Assembly: GCF_965140245.1 (NCBI RefSeq)
Contig: NC_134046.1
Coordinates: 6,691,715 to 6,755,714, forward strand
DNA length: 64,000 nt
Origin: Athene noctua
Taxonomy: Eukaryota; Chordata; Aves; Strigiformes; Strigidae
Direction: 5' to 3'
Under the pieces are notes generated by a model, which saw only the letters and a program-made list of their open reading frames with translations, did not search any database and was not told the origin of the DNA. How positions within the stretch are numbered: position 1 is the first letter of the stretch; the number at the start of each line of letters is the position of its first letter. Made by a program: the position numbers and the translations under genes. Below are positions 50,604 through 64,000 of this stretch, in pieces.

Positions 50604-52937
50604 GCACTTGCCATTTGTGAGAATCTGAAAGATATGCCAGCAACATCTCAGCAACCTCCTGTGTGCAAACAGTAGCAGTAAAATTCATTCAGATCCTCAG
50701 GGACACCCCCTTCTCATACATGCTTCATCTGAAAACAAATGTCACCCTCTGATGGCTCCTGTCCACCAGGCTGGGTGGAAGGCCAGGCTTCCAGAACCAT
50801 CTGACTGCATGCAAAAGTACTCCCTTTGTAAAGTTTAATTCCTTGTATAAATTTTGCTCAAGAAAATACCTGACACCAGTTTCCTTAGAGATGAGCTGTG
50901 TTAACTAGAAGTATACTACTATCCTTCAAAATACTCCTCTGTTCTCAAGGAGATTGGATTTTACATTTACTCTACTGAGATCCTTTCTTTTCTTCTCTGC
51001 TAAAAGCATGTGAAGAGATCCTACAGTGAGAAAAGTAGAGGAACAAAAAATGCAACCCAGAAACAGCAGTTTCCAAAACAAAGGATATAGGTCTTAAGAG
51101 CCAGCATTCAGCTCTTCCTTCCTGCTAGCCAGCATATGTTGGAAATGTATTTATTTGCACACAGAAAAATCACCTTCTTATTTCTGTAATCAAAATTAGG
51201 CTGATACATCTAGCTTTAGAAAATCAGATATTTAAAAAAAAGAAAAAATAAATTATTTCCTACTGAACTCAACAAAATTCACATTTTTAGAAGTAAAAGA
51301 TGTTGAAAATTGTTTTTTGTTGCAAGTTTCCTTCCTTTATTTTTCCCTACTGAATGAAACCAATGTATTTCTTTATGTGAAGGTATAGAGAAGCAACTTT
51401 CCACTGGTTCTCTACCCACAGTACTACTCCAAATCTGAGATGTTTCCATCATTACCTGAATCCTTCTTTATCTTTGAATGAAACAAAGGGCAACTCACCA
51501 AATATCTGGTTTTCTCAATTATTCTTAATTATTACACTGCATTTTAGAGTACATCAATCATCCTCCCAAACCATTATATCATAACAATATTTTAGTAGCA
51601 AAAACAAAACCCAAGGGGGAAATACAACATCTTTCATATTACAAAAAGATAGCAAAAAAAACTACTGACATACAGTTTTCTGAGAAACAATAAACTGTGA
51701 TTGTCAATTTTGTCCAGGTAAATACGTAGCCTCGATGTTTTTGTGATTAATGAAAAATATTGACTGTTTCTAAATACGCTTCTTTCAAATCCACAACCCT
51801 CTGTCACATATTTGTCCTCCAACAGTTACTTATTATTAAAGTCACTTGAGAAACTATGCTTTAAATTACACTCTGATGCTTATTGCTACAAGTTTCAACT
51901 TCTTCAGGGAAAAAATCTGCACGCAAGATGATCTAACACTGTCTTTGCTGCATAAGAACGTCCATCTCTTCGAGAGCACCACCACCAGCGAGCAGCAGCA
52001 CAGACCTGGGGGGCTGAAAGCCTCTTGCCTTATTGACATATGGGTTTCCAATAAGGAAAGCAGACTTCATAAATGACCAAGCAAAATCTGATTTATTTTT
52101 TTTTCAAGAAAAAGCTAAGTGTGAACATCGCAGGGCAGACAGCACCTTCCTGCCAGCTTGTAGATAGTCTGTGCCAGAACTGAGCAATATGTATATTCTG
52201 AAGATATATTTTGAACTCATGTTTTATGCATTTGGAAACTATCCTTTTATCGTTTATGTTTCTATGAATTACAGCAGCTGTTTTATCCCATTTATGTTTT
52301 GAGATGGTCACAGATAATCCTGATAAATAGCTATAGTCTGACAGAGCCTATAGATGCTTGGGCGAAGATGGGTCAGGGTCAGGCCTGGGACACGGTGGTC
52401 TCTGACCTATATTACAATCCTATAAGCAGGTTTACACTAGTATATATTTTTGCTCTAGCCTTCTTTGGGTAGGCTACCAATTGGTACATTCACAGCGACT
52501 GATAGCATCTGAACTGGAAAAATCCATTTTCCATTCCTGAATTGCAGCAGAATCCCCCTTCTCTTGTCAGGATCTCCATTTAAAGGCGTCTTTAGCAGAG
52601 GGATTCTCTGTGAACAGACAAAGACCATTTCAAAACAACAGGGTCATGAAGCAATGAAAGGTTAAGGGCCTTGCTAAAGGGATAAAAGTGCAATAGAGTC
52701 ATCTGGATTAAGATTCTCTCTCACCGCCCTGATGTCTACATCAAGAGGGAAGGATTCAATTTTTTTAAAGACACAAAGATTGCGCATGTTGGATTTGCAG
52801 TATAAACCCCTGATTATAACATACTGTCTTTCATCTGAAGATCTCTATCTGAAGGTATTTAACAAACATTAGTAAGTTATCATGGTTGGCAGGGTTTTAT
52901 TTCTGTGCTACAAAATGCAGAACTGCAGATAAGGAAT

Positions 52938-52954
52938 AAAAAAAAAAAAAAAAA
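52938..52954. repeat. Poly(A) run, 17 bases
   Basis: Seventeen A are followed by an A-rich stretch with scattered C (about 52955-53000). No retroposon body recognised. Confidence 0.75.
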
Positions 52955-55900
52955 TCAACCCAACAAAAAACAAACCAAAGAAAAACCCACAAAAACCCCA
53001 CTTGTTAAGAGGCATGAGCAGAGAACCTGCAGCTCACATTTTCTAAAGCAGCAAGTGGATTTGCAATCTCAGTTGATTGGCCTTACAGCCTGGGTGACTT
53101 CGGTCATGCTTCTTCCTCCAAGGCTGCTGCTCTACCCAGCCGACAGACTCAACACAAACTCATCTACAATTAGAGTCAAAAGAGCTCCCCTTAATTATCA
53201 AGCGTAGTAACTTAAACTGGTTATAAACCAGTTATCTCTCTTAAAATCATCTCCCTTAAAAAAAACCCCATACCCTAGGTTTTTATAAAGAAATGTTAAA
53301 ATACTAATGAACTAACTAAACAACTTCTCAATCTGTTGTTAAATTCTTACAAAAGTGGGGTGTATACAGGTCTCCTGGGAAGCTGAAGCCACTTCTTAAA
53401 ACTTTTCCATACACACAATAATGCCAGGGCACAACCACTGTATCTTAATGTTTGTAATGGATTTTCCTCAAGTCCTCATGTAAAGGTGGCCCCGATACTC
53501 ATGCACATATTTTATTACTGTCTGGAGAGACTCATATTCTATTTCTGGATCAATTAATATAATCATTTTCATGGCAAGTTTCAGTAGGCAGCAGCCCATC
53601 TTAGAAGACAAAATGAAGTCTAAGTAGAATTTTATTATTTAACAAGACTGCGCTGGTAACCACTTCATCATCAAATATTCCTAATCCCAGCAGTTGTTAG
53701 GGAAATGATAATAGTTTGTGCTATATCATTTCATTCTGTCCCATCCTTGTCTTCCAGCTGCTGTCCAAAAGTGATTATAAATAATGGGGCTATAAAATCT
53801 ATTCAATAATTAGAAGATTCATTGGCCATATGCCAGCAGTGACAAAAGAGAGTGATTTATGTAAGACGAGTCTGTCACATCTGCCAGATCACAGTTTCAT
53901 TACGCCTGTGGCTTTAAGGTCACAGTTTAACACTCTTCCAACAGCCATTTGTCAAGGGGGTGCTGGGGAAAAGAGGTGAAATACATCATGGTTTTGTTTG
54001 CTTTCTTGTTTTAACTACTAAGTAAATAAGTAAATATAGTCCGGTACCTACATTTGTTATTTCATGCCTCTTGTGAGGTCAAAGACACAAGAATATACAG
54101 TAAGAAAACATTCGTCATGGTTGGCCAGAGTTCAGATAAGATCACAAAGCAAAAACATCCAGTTTAAAAGCCTTAAGTATTCATGTGGCTTCTTAAATGC
54201 AATATAATCTAAACATGTTCTATCTTCCAGCCACCCATGAAATGAAGGCACCTTGTAAACCCCTAACATGTTAGTAAATTAATTGCTACCACATTTTCCT
54301 AACACAAGTAAACTTAAAAACCTTTTATGGCTCAGTGTGCTAAAAAAGATATGTAAACATGGCTATGGGAGTTCAGCTTAGTAATTTACATCGCTCAGTA
54401 GACACCTGATTTGATTCCAATTCTATTTTCTTCTCTTTTTTCATCTATCAAAACCAAAAACCACTAATGAACTGGGGTGCTGGGTTCAAACCAGTCAAAT
54501 AAAGTCCAGACGTTTGGATGTTCCCCATAAATGTTTCAATAGCCTTGTCACTGTCAATGATTGCTTCCATAGCAATTCGGACAGTCTCTGTTGACAAAAA
54601 CTACTGGTCTGAGGCTACAAACTGGATCTTTTTTGGAAATGCTACATCCAGTCTCAATCAGTATATTACTTTAATTCACACCAGCCTGCTATAGCCAGAC
54701 TCCAGATAGATGAAATACTCAAGTGAGAGCCTAGACATTTGTGTTGTTCTAATAAATCCATACCACAACCAAAGCAAAATGACTGCCCATCCTTTACCTC
54801 CCTTCCTGAAGGAAAACATAAAATACTTTCCAACTTTTATGCTTTAAAACCTGCTCAGAACAACAAAGCCACAACTACTGGAAAATCTTTCCAGTGGAAG
54901 GAAATTATGATAAGCTGGAGGGTTATGCTATAAAGAATTGTACAGAGTTACAGGATGAACTACCTCCACAGCAATAAAACTCAACTTCGATGGAGCATGG
55001 TTAAGACTTCAGCAGCAATCTAGCTGCTGAATCAGCAGAGAGCACTTCAGTGCAGCTAGTAATTCCTGTCCGGAGAATGAATAACACTTGTTACTTTATT
55101 ACTAACAGAACTTCTTAAAATATTATTTTAGGTGTAAGTTGTGAATCTGAAGGAGATGTGTTCACTCAAAACTTTCAGGTCGTGTTCAGAATCAGAAGCA
55201 GGCAAGAGCTTTCTTAGCACAGTACCTTTTGGTATCGCTCTCAATCTGCATGGGTGAATGAACCAGCACTGAAGTGGTAATTCAGCATTTGCTGCTACAG
55301 AAATGCACTTAACAGATCATAAATTCCCGGTGAAACTTTTCTATGGGCACATAACCTAATCTACTGTATTCGCAGGGTGCTCCACCTTATTTTTCGCGCA
55401 TTAATAGTGATTCATATTTCTACTGTAAATTTAAACTAACAGTGTTTCAGCTGAGAAGTGCCAAAAAATCCCGCAGAGCTCAAGCTTGGAGGTTGAAAAG
55501 CAAAAATATTATCATTCATGCACCAGGCCCGAAAATTCTGAACACTTGTGACAAATACGCTTCTGTTGCCCTCAGCTGAATTCAGATCAGCAATACCAGC
55601 AAACGCAGCAGAAAGCCCCAGCCTTTCTCCCCCTTTGGCCTCTTCAAGCTTCTGGTGCCCTCAAGTTTCAGTCTTGAATTTCTCAAAGCTCCTGGAGAAG
55701 AAACCTTCCTTCATCCCCCAACATCTTTGCAGCCCAGGACAACCCTGACCTGGGAGAAGGGAGCCACATGAGTATCCCAGGAAGGGGAGAGTGTGGTCTG
55801 TGGCAGACAATGCCTGCAGGAAAGCTATCGATTACTATCATGGCCTAGATGAAGTCTGACAGCAGGATGTCCTAACATTGACAACAGTCTCAAAAAACAA

Positions 55901-55969
55901 GAGAAATTGGAGAAAGAATCTCACAGAAATATTACAGGAAAATATATCCTGAAGCTTTAAGCCACTACA

Positions 55970-57036
55970 ATATTGATGGATGGGCACACGCTTCACTGGG
56001 TAGAAAACTGTCTGGATGGCCGGGCCCAAAGAGCTGCTGTGAAATGGAGTTAAATCAGTTGGTGGCCGGTCACGAGTGGTGTCCCCCCAGGGCTGGGTTT
56101 TGGGGCCACTCCTGTTTAACATCTTTACTGATGATCCAGACGAGGGGATCGAGTGCACCCTCAGTCAGTTTGCAGATGACACCCAGTTGGGTGGGAGTGT
56201 TGATCTGCTCGAGGGTAGGGAGGCTCTGCAGAGAGACCTGGACAGGCTGGAGCCATGGGCTGAGCCCAACTGGGGGAGTTTCAATAAGGGCAAATGCCGG
56301 GGGCTGCCCTTGGGCCACAACAACCCCCAGCAGCGCTACAGGCTTGGGGAGGAGTGGCTGGAGAGCTGCCAGTCAGAGAGGGACCTGGGGGTGTTGATTG
56401 ACAGCCGGCTGAACAGGAGCCAGCAGTGTGCCCAGGGGGCCAAGAAGGCCAATGGCATCCTGGCTTGTGTCAGCAATAGCGTGGCCAGCAGGGACAGGGA
56501 AGGGATCTTACCCCTGTGCTCGGCACTGGTGAGGCCGCCCCTCGACTATTGGGTTCAGTTTTGGGCCCCTCACTACGAAAAGGCCATTGAGTTACTTGAG
56601 CTTGTCCAGAGAAGGGCAACAGAGCTGGTGCAGGGTCTGGAGCACAGGTCTGCTGGGGAACGGCTGAGGGAACTGGGGGTGTTTAGTCTGGAGAAGAGGA
56701 GGCTGAGGGGAGACCTCCTGGCCCTCTACAGGTACCTGAAAGGAGGGTACAGAGATAGGGGGATGAAGTAACATACAATAGGACAAGAGGGAATGGCCTC
56801 AAGCTGCACCAGGGAAGGTTTAGACTGGGTATTAGGAAGCATTTCTTTCCAGAAGGGGTTGTTGGGCGTTGGAATGGGCTGCCCAGGGAGGTGGTGGAGT
56901 CCCCATCCCTGGAGGGGTTGAAGAGTCACACTGTCATAACGCTGAGGGATCTGGTGGAGTTGGGGACGGTCAGTGTGAGGTTAATGGTTGGACTGGATGA
57001 TCTTCAAGGCCTTTTCCAACCTAGATGATTCTGTGA
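55970..57036 (+). mobile_element. CR1 non-LTR retrotransposon, 5'-truncated
   Basis: This is the 3' part of a CR1 LINE, inserted on the plus strand and therefore antisense to MAGI1. The left edge is estimated from a CR1-like stretch beginning near GATGGGCACACGCTTC. The body encodes the end of the reverse transcriptase and the following ORF2 region. The 3' end reads TTTTCCAACCTAGATGATTC then TGTGA, the hallmark avian CR1 terminus, with no poly(A) tail, as is usual for CR1. Truncation at the 5' end is typical of CR1 copies. Many stretches still look close to the consensus I remember, so this copy is moderately young, but it carries several frameshifts. It is inert as it stands because most of ORF2 and all of ORF1 are missing. 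Confidence 0.96.
56076..56771 (+). pseudogene. CR1 ORF2 remnant (reverse transcriptase C-terminal part)
   Basis: A 231-codon open stretch inside the CR1 copy encodes the end of the reverse transcriptase. It contains the LGPLLFNIF block and the catalytic FADD box at about residues 32-35 of the stretch. The ERDLGVLIDSRLN and LRELGVFSLEKRRLRGDL blocks of CR1 ORF2 follow. It opens on a GTG codon, not a real start. Upstream RT sequence is in other frames: the run of six C at 56082-56087 looks like a one-base expansion relative to the usual CR1 sequence, and stops lie further upstream. The frame ends in a stop at 56769-56771, before the normal ORF2 end. The endonuclease domain and most of the RT are absent, so no functional product is expected. 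Confidence 0.9.
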
Positions 57037-60000
57037 ACTGCATATACAGTTCTGGATCCCTTCTGTGTCTGAGTAGGTCAAGTGTCCGCAGTGTTGGTGG
57101 GTGACACAAATTGCTGGGGGTTGCTAAAGCTGTGTCCACATGGTGGAAAACCTGATTCTGTTGATTTTTGCCACAGCTTTGCTATAGGCTGCAGCAGATT
57201 TCCATGCAGAGGGGCCCTACCTTAAAGCAAAGGCACGAGGAAGAATATAAGGACATTTTCTGCTCCTCCTTTCTTAAAGGATGTGAAATCTTTTGTGTCT
57301 ATACAGAGCTTATAGCATCATGACACTGAATAAAGGACGACATTTCTCCAGAGAAAGTGGGCAACCATACCTGCACCAGGAAAATCTAATACACGTGAAG
57401 CAAAAATACAGGTAACTGAAAACATGCAGCTCAAGCAACAAGAACATATAATGAATAGGAGAGGGAAGAGAAAGATCAGCAGTATTAACGACTGTTGGCC
57501 ACAGATACCTCTAAAATGCCTATGAACTGGTCAGGCACAGAGCTTCAGAAACATGGCTTTACAGCAGCTGTAGAGCCAGCCAAGGTGCTTCTTGCCTACA
57601 GCATAGTCAATCATGAATCCAACTATCTAAAAGCTGAAGATGAATCATTACTACTCTGCTACTGACTCCTATAAGTCCTCTTTTCTTCCTTCATGCTGCT
57701 TTCAAGAAATGCTGCAAGCTCCCTGCTCTTGCCTCAGCTTTTTGTTTTCCTTTTTCACTTTGAAGAATCCACAGACACACAACAAGGAGGGAGCCCAGAT
57801 GATGAGGTGGTCTCTGGGAATGACAATAGAGAGCAAGGTGAGCCACAGTGAGAGAAGGGTCCTGCTAAGATCACAAATGCAAAATATTTTCCTACTAAAA
57901 TGAAAAATCTCCAGGATAAAGCCGATTAATAGCCACAGCTGCTATTAAGGTTTTCACAGGAAAGCTTGGGGAGGTAGGCGTGCAAAGAACAAAGTAATGC
58001 AGCATCCTCTACACCTGTTTACAATGAAATCTGGATTAGCATCACGCTAAATACTTTAGACAGCTCTGTGGCCAGATCAGTGTTGAACTAAAGGCTTAAA
58101 GTTAACTGGTTGACAACCAAGCTGTAACATTAAAGTCTTGTCCATAAATGCTTCCTCTTGGCTGTGACCTTAAACCAAATGCCCAGAGCAAAGCCTCAGC
58201 TCTGCAAAACTTTACAGAAACCCAGACCCAGAGGTGAACTTTGGGAAGCAGAGACATTCCTCCAAGGAAGGCATTTTGTCTTGAAGACAAAGACACTGCT
58301 GTGTTGGGGCTTTTTGCACTGAGTGTTCCAGCAAGGAAGAGCAATGAGAAGTAAGAAGCGGTCATTAGTGGCACGAATCATTGATGCTGCCACGTAGGCT
58401 TTCTTTTTAAAAAAAAAAAAAAAGTAAGAAAGAAAAGAAAAAACCTCCTACACATCCGAAGTGAATGCAGAATGAAATCATTGTAAGAGAGCGGCATGGG
58501 ATGCAGCCTCTTTCCATGAGCGGCTCTGAAAGATTCAGGCTGAGTGCCTCACGCCCCGTCTAGCACTAAGCCTTTCCATCAATGAACACAGACTGGGCTA
58601 CGTGAGCAACCCAATCTTCCGGTAATACTTCATCAGGAAAGCATAGTCTGCATGGGAGCCACAAAACAGCATTTGTCACTGACACCTACTCTGTAAAACT
58701 GTGTTGCATGAAGCAACCTGGATAAGGGAGCATTGTTTCTTTTCCTTTGCTCTGACTCAAAGCTGCCTTTTCTAGGATGCAGGGAGGGCTTAGGGGAGGC
58801 AGCAGAAGCAGGGCAGAGGGTGAAGAAGAAAGTCTAGATAGAATAGTAAGAACAAGAAATTAAAGATGAAAAGCACTTGCAGTCTTTCACTCAAAGGCAA
58901 CGACCCGTTTCTGGAAATTAGATGCATCTCTCTCTGTCTCCTGAAAGGAGTTACCATATGTTCTAAAAGTAGGATATAATTTTTGAGCTGTAAAAGCCAA
59001 ATCAGCTTGAGAAACAGACGGCATTACAATGCTTTAGCAGAACAAGCCCCACATAACAATATGCCAACAAACTCATTTTCTAGAATGGCACTAGGAAAAT
59101 ATTTGCAAAATCTGAAACCCATTCCCTAAATACAGCATTTGATTCTTCCAGAAAAATGGGAAGGAAGTGACATACATGCCTGTATTCACAAATTTTGAGT
59201 AACTCATTATTTAGGGGGTTTTTGCTTGCTCTTCTAATTTAAGCACAGGTAGTGGGTTTTGGTGTGGGTTTATTTTTTTTAAAACATGACCTCAAACTCC
59301 TTCAACAGTCAAGCTAAGTCCCTTTTCATCCTTGTTCTTTGATTGCTGGAGGGACAAACTCCCATTGCCCAGCCAGGTCACCTCTGAATACTAATCACAG
59401 CTTTATAGTTTTTCACTCTGCCCTCACTGGCTCCTGGGCATATGTCAATATTAACAGCCTGATTTCCAGAGGTACTGAATACATAAAATTTAATGCTGAG
59501 AACCTGTGGTGATCAGGCCATAAATGCACACGAAATGCAGACATTGTCAGAACACTAGAATTGTGATGCTGCTTTTTTTTTTTCCCCCCCTCCTCACAAG
59601 TATCTATCAGACAGAAAATGTTGTCCTCCTTGGAAGAAACCAGGTAAAAATCATAATGTGTCCATTGGAAGCATTGTCCAAAGCATGAGCCAATTGACAG
59701 CCCATTCTCCTCCCATGGCTGGATGACGCATATTCAGGGGCACCAATGTCTCACTGAAGAAAAAAAAAAAAAAAATTTCTCTCCAATATATTAATTTACA
59801 GAAGGCTGCAAATTAATTTTCCAACCTGCTCTAGTAATTTCTTAGAAATAAGATTTGACAAGAAACAAAACCAGAAACAAGACTTGCTGCGGTCTCGACA
59901 TAGCAAGTGAAGGTCATCTTCCTACTATATATTATTTTCAAAGAGCACACAACTAAGCTTAACCTGAGATGGACCTTCTTTTTTTTTTTTAAAAAAAAAC

Positions 60001-63000
60001 AACATAATTACACATTTGTGGACATATAGAAGAGACACCAAACCACTAACATACATAAAGGAAGCACACACGCAACAACACTTTGTGATTTAGAGAGTCA
60101 GGCTCTCAAAGCTGAAAATAATTATGAGCTAAATCTGTTGGGGAAAAAACATTTAAATGGAAAAATGTGTGTAACAGTTGGGAGCTGTTGAAGCACACTT
60201 TACAAGAGGCACAAGAAGCCACAAAAATTGAGTAAGAAGGTCACACTGGTTAAAAAAAAAAAATAATCTGACTTACAGGCAAAGTGATTGCGGCTCTTTT
60301 TAAATTTTATATTGTAGACAAAGGGAAAAGAAGATCTAAGAAACTGGACTCTAGTTAATTATTGTAACTGCAAATATTTTTGTTATATTTTTAGTCTACC
60401 ACTGGAACAGTCTTCTGATGGTTGGAGGATATTCTTCATCCCTGGAAAAATTTACATCAAGATTTAATGTTTTTCTTGAAAAAAATACACTCAAGTTTAA
60501 AGTAGAATTGATTCAAACTAGTTCTATAGTGTCCTGAACTACTACTTGGAAATCTAATTTAGAAAGACAGTGCTGAACAGGCAGGTAAAAGATCTGGAAG
60601 AATGGGAGATCCATCAGCAATTTAAAAAGAGTTCAGAGCAGAATGATACAATGAGCAAAATCTTTTCAATTGTCCAGTTGACCAAGAACCTACACAAGTT
60701 CAGAAAACCTCACTGGTAAAAGGAAAGCATTAACGTGCTGATTCCGTTGTAAAAGCAATTCAATACAAAGCATTGTGGGCCTCCCCTTTGTGAAGGAAAT
60801 GAAAATGAAATTCTAAAATAAGATTTTAAAGCACTGACAGAATAAATGAGTTGGCTGGAGCGAGCAAGCAAGAACTATGGCAGGCCAGTAATGAGTTTTA
60901 ATAAAGTACTACCATATCTTATTGGCAAAAGTCAAATTGTCAGCTATTCCACATAAACAATCACATAAAACCACTCTGATTCTCGAGACTGTCTCTTCCA
61001 TGCAGAACAACCCTTCTCCTCTGTAACCACCACGTTAAAGACCAGTCAATGACAGCAGCTAAAATACTGAAAAACTTGTATTCAAAACCAAAAAACAAAC
61101 GAACTTGAATAGCTCTGGTCTCTAACTTAAATTTAATACCTCATATAAAGCAAGTTTGGCAATAAAAAAGAAAAAAAAACCCACAACATGTACATGAAAA
61201 AGCTTACTAGGCTCTCTAACAAACATCTTTTTTGCCTTGGTCACAAGGTCTCGTTTTCTTAATGTGTTTAGGAGTGCCTGTATCATGTTTCTGTCACCCT
61301 AACTTTTCCCCCCAAGAAACAAATATGAATATTACAGATGGTAAAAACGACATTTTTTTTTCAAACAGGAAATAAATGTTTATATGTGGCATATAGCAAA
61401 ATATATATTCCTAAAGACAATAGCTACAAGATTTAGATTTATTAGTGTAGGGCAGGAATTTTTAATGGAAAACACATTTTTTGAGGATAAGAATTTTAAT
61501 TACAAAGAAATGGCATACAAATGGCTCCTTTAGATTTAAAGCAGAGCAGTTCTGCAACAGAATCAAAAGGACATGGTCTCTTTTGGTGAAAAATAGAATA
61601 TTGGAATAAAGAGAGAAAAGCTCGACTCGAGCGTACGGCGGGTTAGACATTTTCCATGGAATGCTTTTGATCACAAAATGGCATTTGTCAAAAGGAAGAC
61701 ATTCTGCAGGAACATGACATTTCTGCAGAAATCAGACATAGCTCTGATGGCGCCTTTTCAGATCACGCCTTAGCTTTGCCAGGCTACCCTGATCCTGGCC
61801 ACCAGTTCATAAGTTTCCAAGCTCAGCCCAGTCAAGCCCTTCTGCCCACATGCCTCATACCTTTCCCCTTCTTACAATCCTTAGAAAATTCAGACTGCAG
61901 GAATAAGAATTATCACACTAATCTGAAAATGGTGGCTTATGAAACGCTAATGATAACGGGTTAACTCTTCACATTGCAAACAAAAAGGAAGCCAAAGCAC
62001 CGGTTCAGTTCTGAAAACACCAAAAAATTGGCATCTCCAGAATGAAGTTGCACAGATTCTGGTTTGGTAAAAAAGGAAATACAGGCCTATTTGGCGTGAG
62101 GCCTCCCTTGTGTGAGCACATCTACTTAGCTGCAGGCATCTCACGCTAAAAACAATTAACTGGAAAATACAAGACCAGAAGTGGTCAAAATACAGTTTCC
62201 CAGAATTCAAAGTGCAAAGAAACACTGGTTTCTTTCCCATTATATTACTGTTTCCAGCGTCAGTCTTGGTGGGTTTCTTGTATATCCACAATGAAAGGCT
62301 TTTGTGAAAGATTAATGGGAAAAGCAGAGATAAAATGTTTAATTTGGCTTTGCTGCTGGCTTTGGGTTCATGGGATTTTTCCTGTTTTGCAGGATTCAAG
62401 TAGACCTGACCATGCTTTATGCCCATTTTTGTCTGGTAACTGTTGGCTCTCCAGGCTCATGTGGCTCAAACCAATTTGCAATTCTGCCAGGAAATCTGCA
62501 TGCTCAAGCATCAGCTTTAATATCAGTGCCATTAAAACCCACATCCACTTTATTTTTTAAATTATTTTGATAAGTGTTCTGATGATCCAGCTCAAGACAA
62601 GAAGAGATACAATAGAAAGCAATAAAAATCGGCATGAAGTGTCTAAATACTAATTCTTCCTCCTTAACTTTTTATTCTTATTATTTTGGAGAGCTCTCCT
62701 TGTACTTTCTCAGTTGGTTTCCTAACAAACATTTTTCAGCCCCACTTAATCAAATGCATTTGGACGGAGGCGTCTCACACTGATTCTGAAATGGAAAGTT
62801 CTAATCAGCTTAGCCTCAAACTCATTTTACGTTTCTCTTGCTTTTGGGAGCGCACAATCAAAGCTCTAGAAGTCCAGCAAAGTTGGAAGACTTTTTATGC
62901 AACGCAGCTTTTAAAACAAGTTTAGGAGACTGGCCCTTTTGTGATACGATGCTCTTCAGTTGCTGCCTTTCCACTTCTGCCCAGACCCAGAAGTTTCATT

Positions 63001-64000
63001 CAAAGTATATCCAAAGTTGCTACATAAACACCGTGTACACACAAGCCTACACTGTCAGCACATAAACGGCAGATGCGTCTACACAGGCTGACAATTGATT
63101 TACTCATAATTTGCAACCCCTTCCAAAGGAACTAGACTTCCTAGCAATCAATGAGAAAATAATCTTGTTAGCAAATAAGCCAAGGTTCTTTTAAATTAAT
63201 CAGTTCTTTTTCATCCAAACAGTACAGATAATGAAAGAGATGATGACATTTTACATGACCTATAAAGAGTAGAGTTTCTATTTTAAGCTCTCCTTCGTAA
63301 GGGTGCCAGGATGATTATGTTTTGTTTACTGGACAGAATAATCTCTTATTTGTTAAGGCTTGAATGCAATTTTATACAGTACAAAATTTTATCTTCTATT
63401 GTCTTAATTATCATCTGGAGGGTTGAAACACGAGATGATGGCACAGAACAAAATGAATATTAATGTGTTCTATCTGCAATTTAAAGAGAAAGGACTTGGA
63501 GCTTTCTTTTGCTCATGTGCTCAACATGCTGCAGACTAGTGAATTATATCCCATTTAGCTGTTATTGTTTCTCCGAGTAGCATGAAGACAACAGACATCA
63601 ACCTTCTACAGACTCCCTACATTTCCAGTGTTCAAATACACCACCTTTTCCTCTCATTTCCTTTTACGTCATTTGCTAAAAAATTTTTAAATGTTTCCTG
63701 CTTTGAATGGTGCACCAGGCTACACCACTGGTTTTTAAACTTTTTATAAGACGCCTTTATCACCTACAGCATGTTCTCATGTCAGTGTGAAGGCGCAGGA
63801 AGCGGGAGCCTCCCTTTTCTCTCATTTGACTCATCTGCATCCTAACAGCTAGTGAATTCAGCGTCTAGAAGGTGGATGTAACCCTGGAGGAGGTGGGGCA
63901 AAAGAGAACAGTCTCAGATGGTGAACAGTGCACAAGGATATTAGAGGGTTTTCTACCCTCCTAGAGAAAATCAAGAGGAGTTTAAGGTGCTGATTTTTAA

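Larger units (their letters stand above)
47392..64000 (-). other. MAGI1: MAGI1 intron 1, 3' portion (partial)
   Basis: This interval lies upstream of exon 2 in transcript order and should be the end of the large first intron. It is AT-rich with scattered homopolymers. Recognisable contents are an ancient CR1 piece, a 38-base poly(A) tract, and a younger 5'-truncated CR1. I saw no exon with a credible frame and both splice sites, no tRNA and no other structural RNA. The remaining stretches (47392-48282, 48823-55969, 57037-64000) show only short chance ORFs and simple repeats. Exon 1, encoding PDZ0, must lie beyond the right edge. Confidence 0.85.

Noticed and set aside
54475..54500. GGGTTCAAACC, a tRNA B-box-like word
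   Set aside because: No matching A box or cloverleaf at the required upstream distance, and no terminator arrangement.
59281..59320. Resemblance of AAACTCCTTCAACAGTCAAG to the reverse complement of a GK-domain exon
   Set aside because: Only about a dozen bases match, the frame is not maintained, and it lies upstream of exon 2, where exon 3 cannot be.
61947..62426. 159-codon minus-strand open frame on the MAGI1 sense strand
   Set aside because: No domain, no recognisable family, no clear acceptor and donor; overlapping + frames are open too.
1..64000. Bacterial-type features (operons, CRISPR, insertion sequences, riboswitches)
   Set aside because: Splice sites, avian CR1 elements, CpG depletion and absence of dense coding show vertebrate DNA; the many short ORFs are chance.

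Overview
The window is vertebrate nuclear DNA, almost certainly from a bird. It is AT-rich and nearly gene-free, with long homopolymers and microsatellites. One convincing coding exon has consensus splice sites. Two copies of the CR1 non-LTR retrotransposon are present, one of them with the typical avian CR1 3' end. Long intron, few interspersed repeats and CR1 as the only recognisable mobile element together fit an avian genome. Nothing bacterial or viral was seen: no operons, CRISPR array or insertion sequence.

The only protein-coding exon I can support is at 47275-47391 on the minus strand. It encodes 38 whole codons that match, from memory of the family, the start of the guanylate-kinase-like domain of MAGI1, a multi-PDZ scaffold of epithelial and endothelial junctions. 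By analogy with the mammalian gene this is coding exon 2. MAGI1 is therefore read from high to low coordinates. Positions 47392-64000 are the 3' part of the very long intron 1, and 1-47274 are the 5' part of intron 2. Exon 1 (with the N-terminal PDZ0 domain) should lie beyond 64000, and exon 3 beyond position 1.

Intron 2 (1-47274) contains simple repeats, several GC-rich patches and one CpG-island-like block at about 33180-33980. That block is the best candidate for an internal regulatory element or alternative promoter. There is a C-rich/G-rich tract at 4144-4176, a periodic A-rich array at 40857-40923, and a group of CACGTG E-boxes between 42994 and 47204. Intron 1 (47392-64000) contains an ancient CR1 3' fragment (about 48283-48822), a pure 38-base poly(A) tract (50125-50162) and a younger 5'-truncated CR1 (about 55970-57036). 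Both CR1 copies lie antisense to MAGI1.

I found no clear undescribed system. The items most worth a second look are the intronic CpG island, an unusually long open frame at 9534-10211 on the MAGI1 sense strand, a small signal-peptide-like ORF at 10768-11025, and a possible extra codon at the MAGI1 exon 2 acceptor. Family comparisons are from memory, and no alignment or database search was run.
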